A DNA stretch of 64,000 bases from assembly GCA_012845835.1 (NCBI GenBank), contig JABAKD010000027.1:14560073-14624072 (forward strand). Reading direction: 5' to 3'. Below, piece after piece: positions 42,226-57,200 of the stretch. Origin of the DNA: Undaria pinnatifida (taxonomy: Eukaryota > Sar > Phaeophyceae > Laminariales > Alariaceae). The position numbers and the translations under genes were made by a program. Below the pieces are notes generated by a model. The model searched no databases and was not told the origin of the DNA. It saw only the letters and a program-made list of their open reading frames with translations. Each line of letters begins with the position of its first letter. The first letter of the stretch is position 1.

Positions 42226-44277
42226 GTGAGCATCTTGCGTTTTGACTTGTTTATACTATGCCAGTGTCACCTAACTCGTGCTGTTAGCATTTTGTATTTT
42301 GACTTGTGTATAGCAGTGCACTCGTGGCACCTACTACTTCGTACTATTTTGTAGATTAATACGTACCCCGCCCATCTGGTAGCATTTCACTTTGCGCCGG
42401 CACTTTGCGTGGGTACCTGTGATGTGTAAAGCGTCTTGTGGCTTGTGGGTACGTCTGCTGCTTATTGCTGCTGCGTTTGCTGGCTGCTGCTGCTACTGCT
42501 TCTGCTACTGCTGATAGTAATGCTGCTGACACTGCACAGCAGGTTGCTGCTGCTGTTGCAAGCGCGACCCCTTCTTCCGTTCGTGCCAAGAGCGTCTCCT
42601 CGCGGCGTCGAGGCCTTCGGCGGGCGCTTAAAAACTTGCCCGGTTGCTGAATGGCTGTCAAAGCCGACACACATAGCCGCAGCAGCAATCCACGCAGCCG
42701 CTGCAGCAGTCCTTAGAGAGTACTCGTACCCGTCCATAGCTCGTACGAGTACCGGGTGCCAGGTACGTATCATGCACACCCTGGTATGACCAGAGGGACT
42801 GTCTGGACGTAACTTTAAGGACAGTTCAGATTCATATTAATACACTAACGGCTATTATATTTACGTTCGGGATGGGTTACTTTTTCGAGCGGTAGAGCTT
42901 CGCTTTTTTCATAGCCAACACAGGTATTGTAGTGGTCGCCCAATAAATTCCGGTCGGTTTTAGCAAGCAGTACGTCACCTGGCACAACCCGGAGGGTGTG
43001 CTACCGTGCCACTACATACGTACAGCGCACACACATTTTTTTTTGGCCGTATTTGGGTACCCTCGCGCGTCGTACTTGGTGCTGGTGCAGCAGGTGTAGA
43101 CTACGTGAAGTTAAATAACACGTACCCGGCAGTTCGAACGGATTATGGCTTTGCCTCCTTCTCTTAGAACTCCCTGGCGGCTTCCCCCGCTCCCCCTAAA
43201 TGCAGGGTGGGCGTGCAACAAGCTTCATCTATGGTCCACTTCAAACGTGCGCGTTGGCCCAGACCAACCCGACCCCTCTCTCCTTTTTTTTTCATCACTT
43301 GTACTTTCCAGCTTCTAGACAGGCCGTGGTCACAGGTGTCGTCCCTTCCCCCCCCCGGTTCTTGCGTTCAATTTTTTATCGCGCACAGGGTTCAGCAATC
43401 CCACTGCCCGTCGATTTGTCATCGAGTATTTCTCTCCTATGAATGCCCAACCCTTTGGGGGGCTCGTGGTCTGCAGGGGCAGTCGCAGGGTTTGCCGCGT
43501 TTTACTTGGCGTTTTTTCATATACTCCGTATAAAGTTAGCCGCCGACAGGACTGCCTCAACCAATAAATAAGACCAGGCCGCTACTGCTGCGGCTTTCCC
43601 CTAAATACAGGCGTGCAACGAACTTCCTGCGGGTCGTTTGTGGCCAATTTCAACCTTCATGTCGGCCCAGACCAACCCCACACACCACACCTAAGCCTAC
43701 CCCTAGTAGCCCCAACGCGATCGTCAGGGGGCAGTCGCGCTGCCCCGCAGCCTTTTTTTTTTTTTTTTTGGCGTTTACCCTCAAGAGGCGTTCGGCTCCA
43801 AGATCAACCGCGACGAATAATAAGCCTAACCAGCAGCTTGCAAAGATGAGTATCGACCCTGAAGTCTTCGAACTCACAGCTGACGTCGTTACAATATTTT
43901 TATTAAGTAAGACCAACGACCGGCAGGAAATTAGTTGCACGCGCGCCCTGTATGTCGGTCGCGTTCTTGGTAAACAAGTCTCTTATGTATGATACGAGTA
44001 CATACACACAACGCTGATTTATTTGTGATTTTGTTATTTTGAAGGCTTCCTTGGAGATGTGCGAGATTTTCCTTGCCCTCGGACCCCGTTCATTGTGGAG
44101 ATATTAGCAAGACGTACCTGCTACCTGGTGTACAATTGTTTGGTGGTTTGTGCTCCTGGGGAAGGGGAGAGAGAGGAGAGGAATGGATCTTGGATAGCGT
44201 CTGCTCCTCTTGAGAGAACGGCGATCTCGACCGCTCTCGTATATATATATTTTTTAGAGCAGCCCAAGTCTGAATGC

Positions 44278-44308
<31 letters not shown>

Positions 44309-47300
44309 GACGGGGGAGGTGCTAATGCCACTTTCAGCCTCTCTGTGTTCCCGAACGGAGTTGGTGCAGCAAGAGTCAGACATAATTTAGAATCACAGTT
44401 ACCCAAAACGCCGATTTCGTATACAACGCCCATGGTATCGACTACAGCGCGGGCCGGGGCGGGAAAGGCGGGGGCGGTGCGTACGTACTATGCAAGGTAC
44501 TATGGGATACTGCCACTTGCAGCCTTCCTACCAGTATGAGACCCGGTCGTTTTTGGTCAACCAACAGCCAGTCAACAGCCAGTCAGAACAGTCAGAAAGA
44601 TCCAAAACGCCGTTACAGTGGGTACTACCCCGATTTAAGAGTACCCCGTGATAAGCCAACATATGCGCTATTAACCTCTTTACAACTGGAAACCCGTTTT
44701 TGGGGACAAAAGTACTTGGATTTAGTACAGGGAGGGGTTCGGGGGCCCTATAAGTGTTAACGACAAAGCGCTCTTATGTAGCGAGAAATATATGGGCTTT
44801 AGTGTGGCGGGACATGCCGAATTGACCGCTCTTAACTCCCGAATGCTCTTAAATAGGGTGCTCTTAAATCGGGCGTACCCGCTGTATATGTGCAACGTCA
44901 TGTTCGGGTACAGCACCGGCCGAGGCGGGATGGGGGTACCGTTAATGGGATACTGCCACTTGCATCCGTCCTAGACTCCCATTCATTTTGGTGCACCAAC
45001 AGCTACGGTACTGCTGTAGGTGTTCCCCAATAAGGCGGTATCCCTATATAATGTGGTATCCCTATCTAAGGCGGTCACGACTGGGGAATTGCACTCTTAA
45101 TGTGGAATGAATAAGGCGGCTTCCCTCAACAAGGCGGTCGTGTTCTGGCGCACTACCGCCTTGATGAGGGACCCCTACTGCTGTTGTCAGCACTTGGTAA
45201 TTGTCGACGTACCCGAAACGCCGATTGCATATACAACGCCCATTCGTATCGAGTACAGCGTTGACCGAGTCGAGAGAGCCGGGGGGGGGGGGGGGGGGGA
45301 GCACTCACTTGTAGCTTGCCATGTGACCTGGTACCACGCGTTCCTTCCGGGACGGAATGGGATACTGCCAAATGCCACTTTGCTGGTTCTTCCTGTGCAA
45401 GCGATGGTATGGTATAACGGGTATACTGCCGTGTACAGATCACGGTTGTTTCCTTGGATGGTATTTTTACCGACAGCCACTACCCGCTCGGGCCCGTCGC
45501 CCGGTCGGTACCGGTGTACTCCTGGTAGCTACATACCTAGGAGTTCCAAGTATGTAGTTTCCGAGGTCGCAAGCGACGAGGCAGATAGCGTAGTTCGTAG
45601 TTTTTTAAGGGCAGGCAGCAGATGGAAAAGAAGAGCATCAGAAACAAGGAAGACTACATGCGCTTGGTATACGGCTGCACCAAGTAAATCGCGAGCAGCA
45701 AAGCACGTAGCTGCTGTCTGCCTGCAGATGTTGTAGCCCAACAGCACCAGTCATCTTCGGTACGTACGTGCCTGATGGTTTCGAAGGTACGCAGCGTCTC
45801 GAAGCTCGGCTTTCGTTGTTCTCACACTAACTCGCATGATCAAGTCCGTGGTCACAGGACAGTCTCCAGTCACTCTGGAGTGGAGGAATACCCCAGGGAA
45901 AAAACACGAACAAACCAAAGGTGGTATGTATGAGTACTTGTACACGTACTGTGTGTATTATAAAAATAAAAATACGCTCCAGCTGTGAGATCGAAGATTT
46001 TGTCGAAACTCATCTTTGCAAGCTGTGTGTGATACTCCGATCGCGCGTATCACGGGTTGTGTGTCCTCATTAAGGATATCGGTCGGCGACTCCCCTTGCA
46101 ACTACAGTGTAGCTATCAGGGTCAACAGGGTATACATATACTGCTGTATATTCTAAAAATAAAGATACACTCAGCTGTGAGATAAAAGATTGTGTCGAAA
46201 CTCATATTTGCAAGGTGGGTGTGAAACTCGAAGATGTGTGTGATACTCCGATCGCGCGTATTACTGGGTGATGTGTCCTCATTAAGGATATAGGTCGACG
46301 ACTCCCCTTGGAATTACAGTCAGTGTAACTTGTACCAGGGTCAACAAGGTGATGTTAACCATTCTGTGCGCGGAAACTACACAACCCGTTTTTGAGGGGG
46401 ACAGAATCTGACAGCTGTGGAAGGAAACGCATCAGTTTATCAAGTGTATCCTCTAAGTCGTATAACCGGTGAAGGGAGGGCGGAGTTTTCAAAGGCGTGG
46501 GGACCTGGGTTTGAACAAGAGGGAGCGGCGGGGGGGGAGCGGGCGGGGCAACTCCATCTGTGCGCGGAATATATATCCCCTATAATAGCTGAAGCAAGTC
46601 GCGTCATACATCCTCCGAAAACGTATACTGTAATAGTGAAAGGAAGTCAGCGCCCGTGCGTACCGGACCAATTATTGATACGTTCGTTTTGAAACGCGCA
46701 GCTGAAACCGACTACACCGCATGCCAACTAGGACTTGCGTCATAGCTGGTGTCATAGGTTGACATCTGGCCAGATTGGCGAGGCGTTTTCATCCAGCCGT
46801 CAAGTCACAGGTTGCCAAGATCCAAGATGAGCTTGGACGAAATCCTCGATGTTACGGCCATAGTGCTATTTAACCCCTTTTTCCAACTCCTACAACGATC
46901 CTAATCTAACTTCAAGTGTATTATGCCCATGTCGGGAGTGCGGTGCTATTAATAAAAGAAAGATTTAATTGAAAGCGAAGCACACCTTCTAATTTCCGAC
47001 GACGCCAACGACGTAGGGGCTCGTTTTCCATCCTCGCGTGCCCCTATTTTTTCGTGCGTATCCCGTCCCACCAGACGACCAGATATCCCGGCAATAGAAA
47101 CTAAAACCGTGGTGGGACGCACGCGCACCAATGCCCGACGACAGCGCGGTACATGATGTGTTTGGGTTGAAATGGGGTTGGGGTGGGGTGGGTTGGGGTG
47201 GGTCGGGTCGGGTTGGGTTGGGACTCTCCTGTTTCCCACGAACAAATGCACACAGTTGACGACAGTTACAGATATCCGCCAACGCAAGCTCCTAGCGTCG

Positions 47301-50300
47301 CATGACTTCAGGGTGTTATTACTGGACGGTGGCCACACGACCCCCCCCCCCCAATACTATTGATAGAACCTCTCGCTCGTATACCGTAGCTGGTACCTGG
47401 TATTGGAGAAGGCGGCTGGCTCCCTCTTTGCTCTCTTGCATGCAGTCGCCCTCCAGACTCGCCAAGTGCATTTTCTTGTTGTGCTGACCAGCGCGGCTCA
47501 ACTCCTCCAAACTTACCAGCGCACCTTTTTTTCGTTTCTGCTGACCAGCATCACAACCCGAACCTTGTCGGCGCAGCGTCAGACTCTACTGGCCAGTGTT
47601 ACAACCGACCAACTGCTTTCTTTTTTTTCAACCAAAGAAGAAAAAATCTCCCTCAATGCCGTGTGTTCGATCAGTGTGATCGTCGATGCTCATCTTTGCA
47701 AGCTGCGTGGTACTCCGGCCGCGCGTGTTTAGAGATGTTTTACTCTTTGGAGGTGTGGGTCGGGTCAACGACTCTCGTGGATTCCTCTGGGGTCAACAGG
47801 ACAATTTTGCCGAGAGCGATTTCGGGCCGTAATCATTCTGCGCACTGATACTCTTTGTTTTTTGTCCTTCCCGGCGCTATAGCGGCAGCCGGCACTATTC
47901 CGCATGCTGCCACTACTGGTTGATCCCATCTGTGCCAACCGATTTCACAGGCCTTATAGAGGGCGAACGGCACAAGTTATAGTGGTTGTTCCGATCTCAC
48001 AGGCTTTATAGCGGGCAATCGGCACTATAGAGGGATCTCTGCTGTATTTATAGCCCCAAAGCGCGAGCAGCGCGAGGCTAACAATCGTCTTTTTCTTGGA
48101 AAGGCGTGCACGAGCGCGAGTATCGACATGATGTGTGTGTTCTCGACGTCAAACTGATATTTACGCCCATCCACACGCAGGTACTGGATATTTACGTCGG
48201 ACGTGTACGTGTACACGGGGGTCAAGCTCGAGCTCCATGAAGATTCCGGCTGCACGGTGAGTTTAGTGCGCGACACCCTCGCAGGGTGAACAGCGCGGTT
48301 TTACGAAGGCGGTCAGCCTACGAGCACTCACACGAGGTATTATCGTTCTGCTGCGCATCGATGTTGCTTTTTTGCTTTGTTTTTTCACATGTTTTTTTGC
48401 GTAGATTCGCGATTGCTGAAATGTTGGTACTTGTCATGTGTGAGCGCGCAGCAGCGCGAGTGGCATTATGCTGCTCGTGTCGGTGCGTATCCTTGCAATA
48501 TGCCAGGCACGTAGTTGGGAGTTCCGACTCGCGGCCGGCCCGTATTCCAGCACTCTCGATGGTGTTATCGTCGTGTGCTTTCGTTGCTTTTCCTCGATAC
48601 TTTTTATCAAGATGATCAGGTCCCAAAGGGCTTGGTATAGACCTGGTACCCTGGTACGTGTTGTTTCTGCGGTTTTTCTGTGTGTAACCTGGACCCACGT
48701 TTTCCGCGACGAACTGTTGGCAGTAGGGGTCAAGTGTTGAATAAGGTTTGTACTGGTTATTCAAGCAAGTCGGACGGAAGAGTAACAAGGTTGCGTTTTT
48801 TTTTTTTCGCGTATTTTTTGTCTTGTGTGTAATCTGCGCCGCGTCGCGTTTTCCAGGACAAACTACCTGGAATTAACTTAGGAAAACTTTGTACCTGGTA
48901 TCTGGTAGTGGTTCACCCCTCTACAGCCCCTAACCCCTTCCCCTACGAATTTCCAAGTAAATTGCCCAATAAACGGGTTTCCTATTGTGAAGGCGTCAAA
49001 GCTCGTCGGAGGGAAAGAGTTGGCGTGCGGCAGGCGTCATGTATCGTATCCACCATGTTTTAGGGTCTGTTTTCCCTGATGCGCGCCTTAGAGAGAATGT
49101 TGGCGTGCGGCAGGCAACTCGTATCGCATGCACCATGTATTAAGAGGAATCTATCTTCCTTGGTGCAAGGGTACGGGCGTGATAACGGGGACTATTAATA
49201 GGAGGGATGCAACACACGGAATTATCCAGCCTAAGTAAGACCTACCTGGGACCTGGTAGCATGTACAGTGTCCAGGTTTGTCTGCGCTGCGCAGGACCTT
49301 TTAATCGAGTGTGCCGGGGGGAAATTAGTGCATGAGGTAAATGTAATAAACTGTGTGTCCTGGTATTATGTTACTGTTTTAGAAGGTTGAAGATACAGAA
49401 CGTTGTATACATGTGTATACTTTGTATTAGTTGCGGTGGTTGTATTAGTTGCCGGGTTCATGGTTAGGGGTGAGTACCTGGTATTATACGATACGGCGGC
49501 TGTGCAGTAGGTTTCGTGTTGCTAGATGTTTTTGTGTGGTCGTGGTTTAGTTTTGTGCTTTACGGTTAGCTTATAATGTTTTCGTAGTGCTGGATAATCA
49601 TCTATCTCAGTGCCTCGTTTTTGTTAAAAACTTAAAATACGCAACAGCAGCTGTGAGATCGAGGAGTTCGTCGAATCTCATGTTTTGCAAGCTGTGTTTT
49701 GATACTCCGATCGCGCGTGTCACGGAGTTTGCGCGATGCTTGTTGTGTAGTCGTGCTTCCGGTTGTGCTGTATTCCCGGGTTTTGATGTTGATGTTGCTG
49801 TCGTAGTCTCGCCTTCTAGTGTTTTCGTTTTGATGGGCGGTCTCTACATTTTTTTTTTACTGCCGGGCGTGTCGTGTTTCGTGTTTATGCTCGGCTCATC
49901 GTGTTTCTTGTTTATGCCCAGCTTGTCGTGTTTCTTGGTTATGCCCTACTTATCGTGTTCGTTGTTTATGCTCGGCTTCTTGCATATGCTCGCTTACAGT
50001 AATGTGTTGGTTTTGTGCTGTATTTTTAACTTTCAAGTGTTCAGCTGTTGCTGTATGCTCGGTTTTTTAAGTGCTTTTTTTGCTACGTGCTCGGCTTGTA
50101 GTGCTATTTTTTGGTTTATGCTGGGCTCAATATCAACAGTGATTCATTTTGCGGGGGGTGCTTGTGTAATCGTGCTTCGTTTTTGTGCGGCATGATCGGT
50201 TTGTGCACTACCCAGGCGATGCGGCTGAAGTCGGACACAAAGGTGATCGAGCTCCGGGCGCACGGAGGATGGTTGTCGATGCTCAACACTGAGGTGCGTG

Positions 50301-51236
50301 TACGTAGTGTGTGTGGCTGTCCGTCTGCCTTGCCCGTCCGACCGGGTGTGTGCCCATCTATCTGTCGAGCTGCGAAAGCGTAAGCGCGACAAGATCGATG
50401 GACGATGTGACTCGCAGCTGCAGCTTTGGGTGTTGCCAGTTCTCCAAATATTGGAAGAAATATGGAACCATGGATTACAAAAACTACTAAGGCACCGGCG
50501 CAAATACTAGTAGGTTTCACATGCCGGAGAGATCATCTATGATCTATCCCCACTAGCTCATGTTAACGGGTGGGAGCTGTACGCTCTGCATGATCTCTGG
50601 CAAATTTCCAGAGTTGGACCTGTACTCTCCAGGTACAAATCCTGCTCACCATCTCAGAACGGCGGGTATAGGACCTACTGTAGATGATTCGTATGATCTG
50701 TATAATTTATATGATCTAGATCGTAATCTGTCCGAGCTGTGGCAGATTTCAATGGATAGCGAATGCAGTACGGCTCCATGACAGTTGTAAGCGGCCTGTG
50801 CGTTCTTATCGTTGACAGCTCTTGAGAATGTATGACACGCGCGATCGATGTGTCGTAGCGTGTATGATATGACGCAGCTTGCACATCAGAGAGTGTCGAC
50901 CCGTCCCGGCACACCAGAGAATGTCGACCCGTCCCGGCACACCAGAGAATGTCGACCCGTCCCGGCACACCTGAGAGTATCGACCGGTCTCGTCGTGAAA
51001 AATTTGACGATAACCCACCGCGTTATTTGTCCATGTTGTTTACATTTTCGCACCACCCCAAAATGTCACGAGTACAGACAGCAGTAGCGGTCACTCGTAA
51101 GAGGGTCATCCGTGGCTCCGCGGCGGCAGTCCCCTGAAGTTTTGCAACTGGTATCATACTGTTTTGTCGTTTTTTGTTAGGTGCCCACGGGTGCTTCTTT
51201 TTCTGTTTTTATTGGCCGATATGCTCGCGCATCCTC

Positions 51237-51267
<31 letters not shown>

Positions 51268-54200
51268 CTTCCGTGCGGCCAGAGGCGCGCGTGAAACGTG
51301 GAAAAAGGGTTGATATTTCGACGCCCGACTTCAGTATATTAACCCGCCTCTCGCTCCCTCTCAGAGAGGTAGAGCGTACCACTCATTCGAGGAAATGGTT
51401 CGAGTGTGTGCTTTGCGTGCGGCCAGAGCCGCATCGTGGAACATGGAAAGGTTTACCTTTCCACGCCCGATCTCAGTGTAGCACCTCGCCTCTCACTCCC
51501 TCTCGGAGAAGTAGAAGTTACCACTCATTCAAGGTCGTGGTTAAGACACAATGTGTAGCGTGACGGAGGGGGCTATCCCAGCATTAGTTGACCGCAGTCA
51601 GGGGCAGGGTTTACAGTAGTAGCGGTACTACCCCGAGGTAAGAGCTCCCCGTGACGAACCGAAACAAGCGCTTGTAACTACACGTTGGCAATGTTTTTAT
51701 GGCACCACGCCTTGTTTTTTTCACGTGTGGGTTTGTTTTGTAGTTGTTTTATGTAGAAGAGAAAGGCACTTTCAGCTGTGAACACTGAGATAGAAGTTGT
51801 CGTCGAGGTTGTTTTGCGTGACACCGCCACCGCAGCAAGACCCGCTTCTACGGTGCCAGGATGTTGTTTTTCTCGAGCCACGCTTCGGTGATGAACCCTT
51901 GTTCAGTGCGACTGTTTCCAGCACACACGCTCGGTCTCGAACGGGCGATACCCCGCGAGTCCCCGTTCTACCGTTTAATTCCTCCGGTATGGGATACCGG
52001 TAGCATCGCATGGGATCATATTATGTTCCGTTTGATCCCTTAGGATACACCCGTTGGAAGAACAAATGAAATGGTTTTACTTTTTTGGCTGCGCCGTCTT
52101 TTAGCATCCTCAACCCCCTCCCGCTGAATTTGTGACGCCCCCCCCCCCCCCCCTCCCTCGGTGGCCACACCAGAAAACAAAGGAACTCATTGGCGCTGTC
52201 GTCCATAGGTAAGAAAGTAGGCACAAGGTGCCGAGGTCCGTCTCACGAGCGGTTCTTGGAAAGATGCGATTCACCGTTCATGCGACTCGCCGAACACTTG
52301 ACGGCGCTTCGCGCTTGGTGCAAGCAATGTCTGCCTGGTTGATGAAAACCCGACGTGCTCCGTCCCGGCATAGTAGGGATGCGAGGGTCTATGGTCACAC
52401 GACTACGGCCATGCACAAACTAAGTACCCCCCCCTCCCCCTCCGTCCCGGCATAGTACGGATGCGAGGGTCTATCGTCGTACGACTGTGGCCACGCATGA
52501 ATATCGAGTGCACCCCTCCCCTCCTCCCACGCCCACTGGAAACCCATTTTTGTTATCGAACATTTTGCGTTGTGAATAACGTCCTGCCCCCACCCCACGG
52601 TTCCCCCTCTGATTTTGTTGATCTGCTACAGGTATCGTCTTGGGACGAGGACAAAGGGGACTACCAGACAAACTACTCCGCCCCGAGGTCGTACGTTACG
52701 GCCATCAGCGAAATATTGGAAACCCCTGCTGAGGACTGCGTTGGCCACGCCAAGAACGATGTCGGCGAAGCTAGGATGGACAGTAAGTGGAGGCTCTTGC
52801 GGGGGGGGCTCTTGCGGAAAATGCGTACCAGGAAATGAAAACCAAAAACGCGATTAGGAAAGAATGAGAACATGCGCGGTCGTGGGCATGAAACGCTTTG
52901 CAGTTTGGTATTTGAAAAAAAAAAAAGTCGGAACGACCGGTGTATTACGCAGGTTGCAAAGATGAGTGTCGAACCCAAATTTTGTCGAACTCACAGCTGA
53001 CGTTGGATTTTTTTTGTAAATTATAACTAATTGCATAAGCTAATATTTCTATTTGTGTAAACGCTGTTCCGATGGAAACCCCTGTCGAGGCGTGCTTTGG
53101 CCACGCCAAGACCGATGCTGGCGAAGCTAGGATGCACAGACAGTACTTGTAAGGGCCTCATTTTGGAGAAATGTATCAGAACGCAACAAACGGTTGTGTG
53201 CAACAACGTATTCAAAGTATGTACAAAGCAATACTTGGGTCCTCGGAAAAGAAAAAGGAAGGGTAAAAATAACAGAACTGACGTGATTTTGTGCAACACA
53301 AAAAACCGTGCCACAATTATTAGCAAAAGTTAATCTTAGTCGTGGGAACAATATCGCAATTGCTGTTCGGCTGCGGTCGTGCGGTGCGATCGATCGATCG
53401 CCACTAACCCCGATTCGGCCTGCCGTTCTTGCTTGCTTGTACGTGTGTGCGTTTCTGCTATCCATTCGTTATTTCGTGGATGTGTGTTTGCTGGGTTTCG
53501 GTTTGGTTTGTCGTTTGTTTTATGTCTGCGCAGTCATCAACAGCGAGGTCCACCACCTGGGGTACCACGGCACCGAGGCGTATGGCATCACCTACAAGGT
53601 CAGCGCGACTAAAAACGGCCAAAATGGAGACGGGTCAATCGTTCGTTCAATGTTTTTTTTAGTGGTGTCAAATTCACGGGAATATCTGTAGAACACGCGC
53701 GGCCGATGCGTTTTTTTATGACGCCGCTATGACACCCGTTCATGTATATATGAGCTTAGGTGGAAGTCTGGGAGCTTTGTCTTTTTTTGCACCCCTCCGC
53801 TGGAGGAAAAACGGAAGAGGGAAAAAAAAATGTTTTTTCAACTCCTTTACAACTGGAAACCCTTTCTTTTTTTACAAATTCACTTGCACTTAGTATGGGT
53901 AGGGATTGTGGGGCTCTAGAGGGGTTAAGGGTAATGATCCGGCGGCCCGTGGGTCGGCTCAGGAGGCTCTCAAAAACTCGCCGGGTCGAGTCGGGTCGGC
54001 CAAGAGATAATCGAAATGTCATGGGTCGGGTCGGGTCGGGGGTCGCGAGGTTATCGAAATCTCACAGGTCAGGTGGGTCTTGTACATTATTGTGTTTGTT
54101 GAACCATGCTAGCTAACCCTAACGCTAACCCTAACCCTTACGAAATACTGGTCGAAGTGCCCCCCTGATGACATGGATCACTGGGGTAAAATAGTTGGGA

Positions 54201-57200
54201 ATGTCTGATAATGTGCATCGCTGGAACGGGTCGGGTCTTCCTGTTCTGTTCCGACCCCGAGAAAAGCCTTACAAAAAAAAAAAATCAGCTTGCACAGCTG
54301 AGTATGGACTACTCTAGCGGTCGGGCTCACAGATGCTACAAGTTGATAATGGTATTTGTTGTATAATGGCTTGTGATGCGAGCTTTCTTACCCTGTGCAA
54401 TGTTGTTAGTCACAGGGTACTTTCTTCGCGCGTTTACTACTGGAAAGCCGTTTTTTTGGGGACAAAACTACTTGTAAATAGTGTAGGGAAGATTTTTGGG
54501 GTTCTAAAGCGGTTAAACCCCTTTGGGACTTGATCATAGTATACGGAAAATTGACGACAATGGACAATTACGGCATCGGCCACTGCTGGTTGGCGATGGT
54601 AACAATGGTATCCGAACGACGACGCCAAAAATGCAAAGACTCGTACGGGACGGGCGCAGGCAGCATGATCCTGCTCAGCGCTGCTTTGCGCTCACGACCG
54701 GACTCGTAGACGGTTGAAAATGTCGCATATCGTCGGGGTTTTTCGTCGCGGTACACGGGTTCCCAAAGCGTTTATCCTGATGCGAACTTATTCCCCTACA
54801 GAGAGTTGTTTATTTTGTTTTTTTCTCTCATCTCATTTATTTCTTACTCTCGCGCTCCCTCCTAGTAGTAACTCAGAACCAGGGTGACATAGCGGGCCCT
54901 CCTCCCCCCTCCTCGCTACGGTACGTGCCTTCATTTTTTTGTCGCGAGAAGAACTCAGCATCTTCTTCCCTCGTCGACTGGCGTCGAATTGTACGCAGTG
55001 CTTACTACTTACCAAGTACTTCCATTTCCGACTTGGTACTTGCCAGGTACCGGTACTTCCTGACCATGGTATGCACTATTGAGTGTTTATTACTCGCACC
55101 TGGGGTTCCGGGTACTGATTTATCCCCTCATACTTGAATCACTCGTTCGCTTACTTTTACTGTACCTCGTGCTTCTTCAGGTGCGAGGGCTCTGCACGGA
55201 CCTCTCCAACGAGCACATCTTCGAGTCGGTCAACGTGCGGGGCAACATTCGATTCTCGAACCTCCACCACAACTACTTCGGCATGTGAGAGACCCTCTTC
55301 TCTTGCCCTCGGTGCTTTTCGTTTTTTTTGTTCGACGTGTCCTTTCGCGCATGTGTATAGCGGGATAAATCTACGATGGTTAGTTATCTTCGACCCTGTC
55401 TTCCACAGTTTTTTTTTTTTTTTATCGATTGAGAATCGTCAGCTGTAAGTACGACCGATTGAATGGTTTTGTTTTGATTGGAATTTAGTTGCGTACGCGA
55501 GGGCGATATCTTATGATCGAAGTCGTTGAAAAGGACGAAGAAGACCGTTGGATACTTGAGGCCGTTGTTATGGCTAGTCTGGCGTCATCGCCGACGTCAT
55601 TTGGGCGTTGTCGTGCTAAATACGATTCCTTGCATCGATGACACGACCGCGGTGCAGACTGAGACGTTGCTGTTGACTGCGTCAAACACAGCCCCAAAAC
55701 ATTCGTTTGGGTTGTTTACTGTGGTTGTTGACTGCGTCGAACATAGCGCCAAACCACACGTTTGTGTGGTGTTTACTGAGCTTTTGTGATGTCGCTTTCT
55801 CTCTATCACCGGTAATCGCCTCAACCCTGCCCCCTCTCTTTCTCTGGTTTTCCACTGTGATGGCGTTACGGGTTCTCGGTACGACCACCATACGGGATAG
55901 TGTTTTCATTGCGCTGTTGGTGTCGTTTTCTCTCACCACCTCTGCTGTGACCCACCCCCTCTCTTTGGATTTTCCACCGCGATGGCATCACAGGTACTCG
56001 TATGGCCACCAGGACGGCCTCTGGGAGTACAACCTCATGCACAACAACGCCAAGTGAGTGCCTTGCCCGCCTGCTCCGGGTCCACGTGTGGGACAGATCA
56101 TGAGCTCCGTAGCTCATCTGTCTCCCATAGCCCACCCGGCAAAAGTGTGTACCTTGTAGATTTGTCTTATCATAGCTGCACCCCCGGCTGACAAGCTGTT
56201 CTAACAGCTACCGGGTATCTGTTTGTAGCTCATGCTCGCCAAACGTGAGCCAAACGTGAGACCCCAAGCGCAGTGCATATTTCAATCAATTTTCGGTTGA
56301 ATGTGCGCGTATTGTGAAAAAAGTAATCAGTATGTACGCGACTATGTTCGCTGCAGATATTCGGGAGTTTGTAACTATTCGCGTGCCTCAGGGGGGGGGG
56401 CGTTATCCTGAGCACACCCCTCCCCCCCCTTCTCTATACCCGGCCTCGTTCTGTTCGCCGTCGCCATAAGGTATGGGTTTGACCCCCACGATGACTCGGA
56501 CAACCTTCGCATCCACAACAACGTCGTATGGGAAAACGGTGAGCTCTTGGAACGAATCATAGTTCCGGCAGCGATTTAACGGCTGCAGGATCACATGGTG
56601 CGTGGTGGTGATGGTGTTCCTTGTACAATAGTAGTGGCAGTAGTGGTTATGTAAGGTGCTTTTTTTGTTTCGTCCATTCGTTTTTTTTTTTCATCATGTC
56701 ACAAGCACGTCAACAGCTACCACAACAACAATATAAACACAATCAACGCGACCATAACGAACTGCAACCATCGCTAACCCGGACAACAGGCGACCAACAA
56801 TCACAGCAGCACTAACCACGGCAACCACCACCACTCTAACATCGACACTAACCACAACAACAGGCGACCACGGGATTATCGCGTCTAAGCGGTGCAACGA
56901 CGTGAGCATCCAAAACAACGTGGTGTACGACAACTTGAACGCCGGCATCATGCTCCACCGATCGAGCGACAAGGCCATCGTCCGAAACAACACCATTTCA
57001 GGAAGCGGGGACGCGTGCATCGCCATCTTCGAATCTTTCGGTAAGGCCTGTCTTTACCAGCTGAATCGAAGCATTGCCGGTATAATGCCGGGGACATTTG
57101 GTGTTGTTTTTTTCAGCGCAGTCCTCGGTAACGATTTTTGATGTTGGGAACTTTTCTGGCGGGAAATGGACACCTTGGGAATGCACGGGATTGTTTGGGT

